A DNA stretch of 64,000 nt, taken from Nitratireductor alexandrii. GTDB lineage: Bacteria > Pseudomonadota > Alphaproteobacteria > Rhizobiales > Rhizobiaceae. Below are positions 18,114-26,700 of the stretch, piece after piece (the first letter of the stretch is position 1; each line of letters begins with the position of its first letter). The notes beneath the pieces are model-generated. The model made no database searches. It had not been told where the DNA came from and saw only the letters and a list, made by a program, of their open reading frames with translations. The position numbers and the translations under genes were made by a program. Location of the stretch: contig NZ_RBVY01000002.1 of assembly GCF_004000215.1 (NCBI RefSeq), positions 372,001 through 436,000 on the forward strand, read 5' to 3'.

Positions 18114-18959
18114 GTGAAGCTCGTGCGTTATGGTGCGCCCGGACGGGAACGGCCGGGGCTTGTCGACGACCGGGGCGCGCTGCGCGACCTGTCGGCTCAC
18201 GTCGACGACTTGGCTGGAGAGGTGCTCGATCCGCGGGCGCTCGCCCGGCTCAAGACGATCGATCCTTCCTCGTTGCCGAAGGTGGAGGGCGATCCGCGGC
18301 TCGGCCCTTGCGTCGCCGGTACGGGGAAATTCATCTGTGTCGGCCTCAACTATTCCGACCATGCGGCCGAGGCGGGAGCCGCGGTCCCTTCCGAACCGAT
18401 CCTGTTCATGAAGGCGACATCGGCGATTTGCGGCCCCAATGACGACCTCGTCCTGCCGCGCGGTTCACAAAAGACCGACTGGGAGGTCGAGCTCGGCGTG
18501 GTGATCGGGCGGACGGCCAGATATGTCGACGAAGCCGAAGCGCTCGATCACGTGGCCGGCTATTGCACTGTGCACGACGTATCCGAACGCGCCTACCAGC
18601 TCGAGCACGAGGGGCAGTGGACCAAGGGCAAGTCGGCAGACACGTTCGGGCCAACCGGACCCTGGCTGGTGCCGGCCGATGCAATCGAAAATCCGCTCGC
18701 GCTGCCGATGTGGCTCAAGGTGAACGGCGAAACCATGCAGGACGGATCCACGGCGACGATGATCTTCAAGCCGGCTTTCCTGGTTTCTTACATCAGCCGC
18801 TTCATGTCCTTGCAACCGGGCGATATCATCTCCACCGGCACCCCGCCGGGCGTCGGCATGGGCAAGACGCCGCCACGCTATCTGCGCGCGGGCGATGTCG
18901 TCGAACTCGGCATTGACGGGCTCGGGACGCAGCGCCAGACCGTGGTGGCCGCGCGTTAA
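18114..18959 (+). CDS. FAH family hydrolase
   Basis: 281 residues, closely similar over the full length to 2956-3798. Metal-ligand blocks DWEVELGVVIG and VHDVSERAY are intact, as are KGKSADTFGPTGPW and STGTPPGVG. The start is the GTG at 18114 after GGAG. It is the last gene of cluster 2. In the proposed pathway it would cleave a 2,4-diketo acid to pyruvate plus a carboxylic acid. Confidence 0.91.
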   Translation: MKLVRYGAPGRERPGLVDDRGALRDLSAHVDDLAGEVLDPRALARLKTIDPSSLPKVEGDPRLGPCVAGTGKFICVGLNYSDHAAEAGAAVPSEPILFMKATSAICGPNDDLVLPRGSQKTDWEVELGVVIGRTARYVDEAEALDHVAGYCTVHDVSERAYQLEHEGQWTKGKSADTFGPTGPWLVPADAIENPLALPMWLKVNGETMQDGSTATMIFKPAFLVSYISRFMSLQPGDIISTGTPPGVGMGKTPPRYLRAGDVVELGIDGLGTQRQTVVAAR

Positions 18960-18969
18960 AACAAGAAGT

Positions 18970-19035
18970 GAGAGCCGTTCTGCGTTTCCGTTAAAAAGCA
19001 GAACGGCTCTCGGCCGGAGCCAAATGGCTCCGGCC
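18970..19035. terminator. Two tandem perfect hairpins
   Basis: GAGAGCCGTTCTGC (18970-18983) pairs perfectly with GCAGAACGGCTCTC (18998-19011). One base on, GGCCGGAGCC (19012-19021) pairs with GGCTCCGGCC (19026-19035) around AAAT. They sit between the end of cluster 2 and the end of the minus-strand OppF remnant, so they probably act as a bidirectional transcription barrier, although neither is followed by a T-run. Confidence 0.6.
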
Positions 19036-19085
19036 AAGCCACGAAATGCGGAGGAGCGGCGGATTCCGCCTATCCAAGAGCGGCC

Positions 19086-19604
19086 TCAGCGCGTGCTGTC
19101 GACGTAGCGTTGCATGCGCTTCATTGCGCCTGGGCCGAGTGCACGCCGATTCGCGTCGTCGCTGAAAATCGGCAATTCATCGGCGCGGTGGCAGGCGAGG
19201 CCACGATCGGCCCTGTCGGCCAGGGCCGGCGGCTCGCGTCGGCAGCGTTCGGCGGCGAACGGGCAGCGCGGATGGAAATGGCAGCCGGGCGGTGGGTCGA
19301 TCGGGCTCGGCATCTCGCCCAGAATTTCCCTCTTGCGGGCGCCCGCAAGACTACCCACCCGCGGCACGGCCGACACCAGCATGCGCGTATAGGGATGGCC
19401 GGGGGCGTCGAACAGCGCCTTGCGGTCCCCGCGTTCCACCACGCAGCCGAGATACGTCACCGCCACCTGGTCGGCCATGTGGCGGACGACGGCCAGATCG
19501 TGGGCGATGAACACATAGGCCAGGCCGAGGCGAGCCTGAAGGTCCTTGAGCAGGTTGATGATCTGAGCCTGCACGGAGACGTCGAGCGCCGACACCGGCT
19601 CGTT
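19086..19604 (-). pseudogene. Remnant of oligopeptide/dipeptide ABC transporter ATPase (OppF/DppF C-terminal part)
   Basis: Only about the last 170 residues of an OppF/DppF ATPase remain. Homology starts abruptly at [14 protein letters not shown], where the intact family has DEPVSALD; Walker A, Q-loop and the LSGGQ signature are absent. The zinc-finger-like tail block ([15 protein letters not shown]) is well preserved. No start codon or ribosome site precedes it: the frame continues antisense through the cyclophilin gene, which starts about 43 bases from the break. It is a truncated relic, and the missing partner genes are not in this window. Confidence 0.85.
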
Positions 19605-19646
19605 TTTTCGCCGCGCTGCGGCACACAGCATGAAAACGAGGACGAC

Positions 19647-20201
19647 ATGAGCGCATCCGCCCCGACACGGGTCGAGGTCGAAACCGAGCTTGGCAGCTTC
19701 ACGCTGGCTGTTGACGAGGCCAACGCACCGATCAGCGCCGGCAATTTTCTCGCCTATGTCGATGGCGGCCATCTCGACGGCAGTGCGGTCTACCGGATCG
19801 TCACCATGCACAATCAGCCGCCCGAGACACCGCACAAGATCGAGGTCATCCAATGGGGGTGGCGCCTGACCAACGGCACCGAACCGCCATTTCCGCCGAT
19901 CCCGCACGAGCCGACCTCGCAGACCGGGCTGCGGCATCTGGACGGGACACTGTCGATGGCCCGGCGCGCGCCGGGCACTGCGGGGCCGGGTTTCTTCATC
20001 TGCCGCGGCGACCAGCCCGAACTGGACGAGGGCGGCGGCCGCAATCCCGATCGCGCCGGCTTTGCGGCGTTCGGCCAGCTTGTCTCCGGCCGCCAGACCA
20101 TTGAAAGCCTGTTCGCTCGCGCAACAAGCAAGGAATATCTCGAAACCCCGATCCGTATCGTCCGGGTTGCCAGGATGGCTTCGCCGGACGCAGCGCGGTG
20201 A
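19647..20201 (+). CDS. Peptidylprolyl isomerase (cyclophilin type)
   Basis: 184 residues; catalyses cis-trans isomerisation of prolyl bonds. A cyclophilin fold is supported by [40 protein letters not shown] and [13 protein letters not shown]. No signal peptide is seen, so it is probably cytoplasmic. ATG at 19647 follows GAGGACG. It lies right at the broken end of the OppF fragment, so a past rearrangement probably placed it here. It is unusual in having a long [15 protein letters not shown] insertion after the first strands. Confidence 0.85.
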   Translation: MSASAPTRVEVETELGSFTLAVDEANAPISAGNFLAYVDGGHLDGSAVYRIVTMHNQPPETPHKIEVIQWGWRLTNGTEPPFPPIPHEPTSQTGLRHLDGTLSMARRAPGTAGPGFFICRGDQPELDEGGGRNPDRAGFAAFGQLVSGRQTIESLFARATSKEYLETPIRIVRVARMASPDAAR

Positions 20202-20331
20202 CCGGACGATCGACCCGCTCCAAAACGGTGGTCGCCGATGTGTGTTGCCAGCGAAGCTGGCGGCCCCGGGGGAGGGCGTAGCAGCAAGAAGGCCTCGTCT
20301 GGCGCGACGTTGCGGAAATAGGCAGTTGAAA

Positions 20332-20407
<76 letters not shown>

Positions 20408-20418
20408 GCCTCGGCGCG

Positions 20419-20446
20419 GTTTAAGCGCTTCGTGGGCAATGTGCAA
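20419..20446 (-). promoter_or_regulatory. Candidate promoter of tRNA-Val
   Basis: On the minus strand TTGCAC (20446-20441), a 16-base spacer and TTAAAC (20424-20419) lie 11 bases upstream of the tRNA 5' end, a plausible sigma-70 arrangement for a stable RNA gene. Confidence 0.5.
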
Positions 20447-20622
20447 GCCTTCGCCGGCAGCGCGCACGCATGGCCGGCCCGGGGTCGGTGTCGTGTTTTT
20501 TGTCGCAGGCTGAGCCTGCCGTGTGCCTGCCCGCGGCAGGATAAAACCCACCCGCCCGCGTCGTTGGCGCGACGCCGCTCGCCTCGGTCCGGCAAGGGCG
20601 TGCACAATCGCTCTCGGGGCGC

Positions 20623-20651
20623 TTGACAGGCATTCGCGAACCGCTTAATTC
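20623..20651 (+). promoter_or_regulatory. Candidate promoter of tRNA-Asp
   Basis: A perfect TTGACA (20623-20628), then 16-17 bases and TTAATT/TAATTC (20645-20651), about 44 bases upstream of the mature tRNA start. The spacing and match are good for a sigma-70 promoter. Confidence 0.6.
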
Positions 20652-20694
20652 AGCCGCCACGACGACGGTGCCTGTGGGCAACGCAAGTCGCAGC

Positions 20695-20771
20695 GCGGGT
20701 GTAGCTCAGTCGGTTAGAGTGCCGGCCTGTCACGCCGGAGGTCGCGGGTTCGAGCCCCGTCACTCGCGCCA
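20695..20771 (+). tRNA. tRNA-Asp (GTC)
   Basis: 77 bases with encoded CCA. The acceptor GCGGGTG pairs with CACTCGC (one G-T pair); the anticodon arm is CCGGC/GCCGG with loop CTGTCAC giving anticodon GTC, and the T arm carries GGTTCGAGCC. It reads GAC/GAT. Confidence 0.96.
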
Positions 20772-20935
20772 TTCTTGTCTCGATTCCGTCTTCCTGAAAC
20801 AGGCAGTGCGCAGCGCCTATGGCTTGCGCCGTCTTGACGTTGGTCGCCGTTTTTCCGACAGTTCGCCACGACACGGTCGCCGCCGCGCGTGCCAGGTGTG
20901 AAATGTTGGTTTTGCGCGACAGGGAGGCAAGCTCG

Positions 20936-22531
20936 ATGCCGGCTTCGGCCGAGACCCTTGACGATCCGGGCGCCGAGGCCGGCGCGCGCGCCGCGCCGAC
21001 GGAAATCGAGCTCAAGCTGGTGGTTCCCGCCGCGCGCCTGGCCGAGATAGCATGCGCGCCGGTAATCGAGCGTCATGCCCGCAATGCCGGGACCGTCCGC
21101 CGCCTGAACTCGGTCTATTACGACACGCCCGACCGGTCCCTTTGGGAAGCCGGCTTTACGCTGCGCGTGCGCAGCAAGGGCTCGGCCTGCACAATGACGG
21201 TCAAGTCGACGGCGCCCGTCAATGGCGGTCTGCTCGGGCGCAGCGAGTGGGAGGCGCCGGTGCCGGACATGCAGCCGCGCATCGAGGTGCTGGCCCCGCA
21301 CCTGCCCAAAGCCTTCTTCGCGGCGCTCGGCGCGGCCCCGCTCGAACCGATGTTTTCGACCGAAGTCAGGCGCCGCACGCGCAAGCTCGACCTGCCCGAC
21401 GCCGTGATCGAACTGGCCGTCGACGAAGGCCGCGTCGTGGCCGGAGCGGCGAGCGAGCCGATCTGCGAGCTCGAATTCGAGCTCGAAAGCGGCGCCGCAT
21501 CGGCCCTCTACGATCTGGCGCTCGGCCTTCTCGATCACGGACCGGCCGAGCTCAGCGTCCGCAGCAAGGCGGCGCGCGGCTTCGACCTGGCGCTCGGCCG
21601 GCCACCGGCCTATGCGAAGGCGAAGAAAAGCGCCCTTCGCGGCCGGGTCGTCCTCGACGACGTTTTCGCGGCTATGCTGGTCGATGCCTTGCTACATTTC
21701 GTGCACAACAAGCCGGCCGCCGTCGACGGTCGCCATCCCGAAGGGGTCCACCAGCTGCGCGTCGCGCTGCGGCGCATGCGCGCCATCCTCAAGCTGCTGG
21801 GCAAGCTGACCGACTCGTCCGAGGCCGGCGCGTTCGCCGATGAGGCGCGTTGGCTGGCCAGCGCGCACGGCGACGCCCGCGAGTGGGACGTTTTCCTGGC
21901 CGAGACCGTGCCGCCCGTCGCCTCGGGCTGCCCGGAGATTGCCGGTTTCGCCGTCCTGCAAGCCGCGGCCGAGCGCTTGCGCGCCGAGGGCTACGATAAA
22001 GCCCGCACCGCGCTGGCCGACCGTCGCGCCCAGCGCTTTCAGCTTCTGCTCGCCCGCTGGATCGAATGCCGGGGTTGGCGCGCCGAACTGTCTGACAAGG
22101 CGCGCGCCGCTCTTGCCGCGCCGGCGACCGACCATGCGCTCGCCGTGCTGACGCGCCAGCACCGCAAGGTGCTGGCCAAGGGGCGGCATTTCGACAGGCT
22201 GGAACCGGAAGCCCGCCACGAATTGCGCCTGGCGGTCAAGAAGCTTCGCTACGTCACCGACTTCCTGCTGCCGTTGTGCGCAAGGGGCAAGCGGGCAAAA
22301 CGCTACGCCAAGACGCTGTCGGCTCTCCAGGACGGGCTCGGCCGTTACAATGACGTCGCCGTCACCGCCGCTCTGCTCGACCGGCTGGCCGTGCCGGAAA
22401 CACCGGCGGCCGGGCATGAGGCATGCGGCGCGATACGTGGCTGGCAGGCCCGCGACCTGGCCGATCTGGAAGCGGGCCTGCGTGCCTTGTGGGACGCCTT
22501 CCGCGCCGCCGGCCGGCCCTGGACCGGATAA
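20936..22531 (+). CDS. CYTH-CHAD domain protein (triphosphatase YgiF-like)
   Basis: 531 residues. The N-terminal CYTH domain begins with the signature EIELKL (23-28) and continues with VYYDTPDRSLW and LRVRSKG; CYTH tunnels hydrolyse triphosphates such as inorganic tripolyphosphate. The C-terminal half is a CHAD domain, a polyphosphate-binding helical bundle, with histidines in EGVHQLRVALRRMRA and RHELRLAVKKLRYV. ATG at 20936 is chosen because AGGGAGG precedes it and the CYTH signature is near the N-terminus. It is similar in layout to E. coli YgiF. It may be co-transcribed with tRNA-Asp. Confidence 0.9.
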   Translation: MPASAETLDDPGAEAGARAAPTEIELKLVVPAARLAEIACAPVIERHARNAGTVRRLNSVYYDTPDRSLWEAGFTLRVRSKGSACTMTVKSTAPVNGGLLGRSEWEAPVPDMQPRIEVLAPHLPKAFFAALGAAPLEPMFSTEVRRRTRKLDLPDAVIELAVDEGRVVAGAASEPICELEFELESGAASALYDLALGLLDHGPAELSVRSKAARGFDLALGRPPAYAKAKKSALRGRVVLDDVFAAMLVDALLHFVHNKPAAVDGRHPEGVHQLRVALRRMRAILKLLGKLTDSSEAGAFADEARWLASAHGDAREWDVFLAETVPPVASGCPEIAGFAVLQAAAERLRAEGYDKARTALADRRAQRFQLLLARWIECRGWRAELSDKARAALAAPATDHALAVLTRQHRKVLAKGRHFDRLEPEARHELRLAVKKLRYVTDFLLPLCARGKRAKRYAKTLSALQDGLGRYNDVAVTAALLDRLAVPETPAAGHEACGAIRGWQARDLADLEAGLRALWDAFRAAGRPWTG

Positions 22532-22827
22532 GGGGCGGCTTTGCGGCGCGTGCGGATCACGCCGCCGCCTGGCCGTCGCCGACAGAGCCTGCCGACAACG
22601 GCAACCCGTCGCAGAACCTGACCTGCCGGCAGCGCCGCAGCGCCGCCGCGGATCGCAAAGATCCGCCGCGGTCCGGACGTCGCGGGCGTCCCTTTTCGTC
22701 CCGTCTGCAACTCCGAATGTATGAAAATCTCAATATAAGCAATGAAATACATTTTCTAGTTGCATTTTAAGTAAAAATCCGAAACCATCGATGTAGAGTT
22801 CATTTTATGTGCAAAAGGGGATCGTAG
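22532..22827. other. Intergenic region, AT-rich right half
   Basis: The left half is GC-rich and contains a small hairpin, GCGGATC (22648-22654) / GATCCGC (22660-22666), a possible end signal for the CYTH-CHAD message. The right half (about 22720-22820) is clearly AT-rich compared with the flanks, as expected of a promoter region or imported DNA; I could not pick a confident -35/-10 pair. Confidence 0.5.
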
Positions 22828-23994
22828 ATGTCCCTGGGATGTCGCGGTTTCGGCTTCAATTTATGTGGAGTCGTGGCCGGAAATGTGGTTTTTGTATCGT
22901 TTTTCAGCGTCTTTTTGCCTGATCTTGTCGGGTTGAGACAGGCGCAAGCTCAGGACGGCTCCGAAGTGGCAGGGGACGTGTTGCAGCAAAAATTCTCCGA
23001 ATACGCAAACCAATGTTTGACAGAGCTTTCCGGAAAAAACCCGATCGCCTTTCCAAAGCGGTTCCAATGCATTGACGGTCCTATTCTGCCGATAAGCCAG
23101 AAGGGGGTGCCGATCCCCGCCGACACGCCGGCGGATTCGAAATACTTCACCGACAAGACGGCATGCGATAAGCCGCCCATCCTCGACATCTCGCGCGGCG
23201 GAATCGGGCAATGCGTGCCGAACTCACGCCTTCAGGTGCGACAGGTCGAGCAGCAGGACGTGGATCAGAAGGACTGGCCCTATTACGCGCTTTTGTGCCG
23301 CAACTACAAATATCGCAGCCTCGCGGAAGAGAAGATCAAGCCGGAATATGACGATATCGCCATGATCGTCTACAGCCCGGCCAACAAGAAAACCTGCTTT
23401 TTCCAGCGGCTGTCCGACCCCAATCTGACCGCCTTTACCGTCTCCGGCAGCGCCTTTGCCCCGCAGCAGGCGATCCCGGGAACCGATATTCCTTCTCCCT
23501 TCGAGGCCGGCGCGGATGCGTTCTGGGACAAACCTTCCGTGGTCGAACAGATCAACTGCGCCCAATGCCACGACGCCAACCCCTATGTGCGCACGCCCTA
23601 TGCCTATCAGGTGACGATCAACAAGACCGACAGCCTACCGCGGCGTAGCTCCGGCGAAGCCTACGAGATCGTCGCGCTCGACCATTTCGGTGCGAGCTGG
23701 AAGCAATATCACGGCTACTTCGACATTCAGCCGCGCAAGACGGGCGAGGAGGGGGCGTGCGTGACCTGCCACAGCCTCGGGCTCGGCAATTCCAGCGGCT
23801 CGTTCACCGATTATTCGGCCGGCAAGCTGGCGCCGAACCAGCTCGATACCGGCGAATTCGATGACACCCACTGGATGCCGCCGCGAGCCAAGCCGACGAG
23901 CTGGAGCAAGAATTACGACAGTTCGGTGAAGAAGCTGCAGGCCTGCAACGCCACGCCGGACGCCAAGGGCTGTAACAAGAAGATGCTGCACTAA
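22828..23994 (+). CDS. Exported di-heme c-type cytochrome-like protein, unknown function
   Basis: 388 residues. A Sec-type signal peptide is likely at 1-42 (hydrophobic VVAGNVVFVSFFSVFLP, ending QAQA before QDG). Two heme c attachment motifs are present: CAQCH at 244-248 and CVTCH at 311-315. The mature part has about eight further cysteines (63, 81, 113, 129, 157, 190, 373, 382), which suggests disulfides. I do not recognise a named family. ATG at 22828 follows AGGGG. The next gene, 219 bases on in the same direction, is a large unknown, and they may work together. Confidence 0.7.
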   Translation: MSLGCRGFGFNLCGVVAGNVVFVSFFSVFLPDLVGLRQAQAQDGSEVAGDVLQQKFSEYANQCLTELSGKNPIAFPKRFQCIDGPILPISQKGVPIPADTPADSKYFTDKTACDKPPILDISRGGIGQCVPNSRLQVRQVEQQDVDQKDWPYYALLCRNYKYRSLAEEKIKPEYDDIAMIVYSPANKKTCFFQRLSDPNLTAFTVSGSAFAPQQAIPGTDIPSPFEAGADAFWDKPSVVEQINCAQCHDANPYVRTPYAYQVTINKTDSLPRRSSGEAYEIVALDHFGASWKQYHGYFDIQPRKTGEEGACVTCHSLGLGNSSGSFTDYSAGKLAPNQLDTGEFDDTHWMPPRAKPTSWSKNYDSSVKKLQACNATPDAKGCNKKMLH

Positions 23995-24212
23995 CGCGGC
24001 GAAACCGCCTGACGAGGGCATGGCAACGACCGGCGGATGTCGGTTTTCGAAACGGCGCGCGAACGACACGACCATCCGTGAAGCCAGGCTTCAGCCTTCG
24101 CGGCCGGGGTCGGGGCGACGGTTGGATGCGTGCGGCTGCCGGAGGGCAAACAAGGCGATCGCCACCATGACCGCGCGGCCAAGCGCGGCGCTGAACAAGG
24201 GGAGAGGATGGG

Positions 24213-26630
24213 ATGCCCGAAACCGAAAAGGAATCCGGCAAGGTGGCCAAGGCCGATGCGTCGTCGCCGGCCGCGAACGCCAAACAGGCCGAAAAAACCG
24301 CCAAGACAACGCCGCGACCCAATGGCCAGACCCGCGTCAAGGCCGCGCCGCCGCCGGCGCAGGATTTTTCCGAGGCGATCTACAACGCCATCATCGCCAG
24401 TTTCGCCAACAAGAACCCGACCCAGATGTTTTGTCTGTGTTGGCCCGGCACCGTGCTCGATGCAGGACACCTCGGATGGGAGGATAGCGAGGAGACGGCC
24501 GGCAACATGCCCGAGCGCGCGCTCATCCGCACCTCGCAGATCCTCGATCAATATGTGCCCCCGGCGCCGATCACCCAGCCCGACGGGACGCGGGTGTCGG
24601 ATCGCTACAAGCAGGCCGTCGCGCAACTCGGCCCCATGCCGAGCGTCGACCTGATCCGCCTGCAGGAAATCATTCGCGAGCGCCTGCAAACCAAGGTGGA
24701 CGTGGTGATCGACGGCAAGGATGTCACCATCCGCCTGGTCGACTATTTCGATTATCTGTTCCAGCAATGGATCAGGGCCAAGCAGAACTGGGGCAAGCTG
24801 CAGGCCGAGATGCGGGCCAAATTCAAGGCCGACAATCCGCTCGATCCTACACGTGCCTGGGACGAATATCTGGCCTGGTATGCCGTCAACGCAGACGGCC
24901 ATATTCAGGAAATCAACGCCAAATACGATCAACTCGTCGTCGAATTTCCGCTGACGGCCTGGCAGGACGCCATCACCGTGCTCGACACCAGCGACGACGG
25001 CGGATTGAACGAGGCCAAGCAGCTCGTGCGCAACGCCGTCATCCCTGTTCCCTACCAGGAAGGGATGAACTATTACCCCACGCGCGGCGTGCCGTATTCA
25101 TGGCCGAAGGAAATCAAGCCTTCGACCAAGTTCATCGATCTTCTGGCCGATCCGGAAGCCCAGCAACAGGCGCTCGACGTCGCGCGCACGCAGCTTGAGC
25201 TCGAGATCCGCACCTGGATGGCGATCATCCCGCAGATCGACGATGCGACGGTGAAAGCCGATGCGGATGCCTTCCAGAAGGCGGGCCAGGCCTTCAGCGA
25301 CGCCCAGTCGGCGCTGATTAAGACCTATACCGAAAACGCCGTCACCGCGGTCAAGATATTCTGCGACGTCATGGAATCGCGCGGCAATCCGCTGGCCAAC
25401 GTGACCGACAGCAACGAGCAGAAGGAACTGACCGACGAAATCAACGAGCTGGGCACCAATCTGGGCAAGTCGGAACCGAGCAAGGGTGTGCCGCAGACCA
25501 TGGACTGGGCGATGATCAAGGACATCGCCGATCAGGTGGGCACCGGCCAAGGCAAGCTCGTCGACGCGCAACAAACCTTGATCGACAGCGGCTGGGCCCT
25601 GGCGGGAGCGGCGACGAAATTTCTGCAGACCGACGCCAACCGCATCCAGTTCGAATGGCTCGACGCCTATGTCAAGCAGCTCGAGACCAAGCTGGCGGCG
25701 ATCGAGCGGTTGGAACGGCAGATGGCGTCGGCCTCCAACGTCTACTACGACTATCTCTATTCGCCGGAAAACGAGAAGCTGAAGGAACAAAACCCCAATA
25801 TCGACCTGAATGACACCAACGCGTTCGGCACCAATTCCTTCCCCAACAAGCTCGACTACCCGGCCAACAACCGCTGGACACAGCTCACCGTCACCATCTC
25901 CAAGGACCAGTTGGCGACGTCGAAGACGATGAACACCTATTTCGACCGCATGCAGTGGGGCGTGAACCTGTTTTTGGGCAGCGGCGGCGGCACGACCGAG
26001 GTGAGCGGAACCGAGTTCGCCGAGCGCTTCATGCAGGCGTCCGACGAAATCCAGATCGGGTTCCTGTGCAAAAAGGTGCTGATCGACAGGGCCTGGATGA
26101 AGCCGGAGGTTTTCACCCACACCTCGGATTTCTTCCGCACGCTGCAAAAGCCGCTCGCACCCGACACCCAGCTCGAAAACTATCAATTCATGGGCGACAA
26201 GGGCGAGGAAAAGCTGCTCAACGTTCTCAAAAACTATTCCTTCCCCGCCTATCCGGTGGCCGTGCTTCTGGCCAAGGACGTGTCGATCAAGGTCAAGATC
26301 GACATGGCCGAATCCGAGGCGCTGCGCAGCACGTCGAAATCGGTCAAGAGCCAGGGCGGCGGGTTTCTGGTGTTTTCGATTTCGCGCTCCGAGGCCGCGA
26401 GCTCGGAGGAAGACAGCATGAACAGCTACGTCATGAACGGCCAGATGATCGCCCGGGCGCCCGCGCCGCAGATCATAGGCTACTGGACGCAGTTTCTGCC
26501 GCCGGATCGTTCCACCTATATCGACGAGGCGACGGCGCGCGACATCGCCGAGGCGATCAGTTTCGTCGGCCGGCTGCAGGGCGCGCACGCAACGCCGGTG
26601 GAGCGCAAGGGCGTTCCGCAACGGGCTTGA
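24213..26630 (+). CDS. Large protein of unknown function (805 aa)
   Basis: I cannot assign this protein. Residues 1-50 are a low-complexity Lys/Ala/Pro-rich tail with no signal peptide or membrane segment. The rest looks mainly helical and charged, with a long region that could form helical bundles (EEIRTWMAIIPQIDD-like blocks and WLDAYVKQLETKLAAIERLE). Near the C-terminus a Gly/Ser-rich segment (SQGGGFLVFSISRSE) leads into APQIIGYWTQFLPPD. ATG at 24213 follows GGAGAGGA. It follows the two-heme protein and converges with the oxidoreductase gene ending at 26701. Confidence 0.75.
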   Translation: MPETEKESGKVAKADASSPAANAKQAEKTAKTTPRPNGQTRVKAAPPPAQDFSEAIYNAIIASFANKNPTQMFCLCWPGTVLDAGHLGWEDSEETAGNMPERALIRTSQILDQYVPPAPITQPDGTRVSDRYKQAVAQLGPMPSVDLIRLQEIIRERLQTKVDVVIDGKDVTIRLVDYFDYLFQQWIRAKQNWGKLQAEMRAKFKADNPLDPTRAWDEYLAWYAVNADGHIQEINAKYDQLVVEFPLTAWQDAITVLDTSDDGGLNEAKQLVRNAVIPVPYQEGMNYYPTRGVPYSWPKEIKPSTKFIDLLADPEAQQQALDVARTQLELEIRTWMAIIPQIDDATVKADADAFQKAGQAFSDAQSALIKTYTENAVTAVKIFCDVMESRGNPLANVTDSNEQKELTDEINELGTNLGKSEPSKGVPQTMDWAMIKDIADQVGTGQGKLVDAQQTLIDSGWALAGAATKFLQTDANRIQFEWLDAYVKQLETKLAAIERLERQMASASNVYYDYLYSPENEKLKEQNPNIDLNDTNAFGTNSFPNKLDYPANNRWTQLTVTISKDQLATSKTMNTYFDRMQWGVNLFLGSGGGTTEVSGTEFAERFMQASDEIQIGFLCKKVLIDRAWMKPEVFTHTSDFFRTLQKPLAPDTQLENYQFMGDKGEEKLLNVLKNYSFPAYPVAVLLAKDVSIKVKIDMAESEALRSTSKSVKSQGGGFLVFSISRSEAASSEEDSMNSYVMNGQMIARAPAPQIIGYWTQFLPPDRSTYIDEATARDIAEAISFVGRLQGAHATPVERKGVPQRA

Positions 26631-26700
26631 TCGCGGGCGACGCGGGGGGAGGCGCCCGTCCGGGCACGGTGTGGCGGAGGGATGCCGGCCGTGAATGCGC

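Noticed and set aside
19605-19937. Upstream extension of the OppF fragment into a longer protein
   Set aside because: The extension runs antisense through the cyclophilin gene and lacks any Walker A or signature motif.
20505-20519. Palindrome GCAGGCTGAGCCTGC upstream of tRNA-Val
   Set aside because: The loop would be too small for the full stem, and the T-run is on the wrong side for a terminator of either tRNA.
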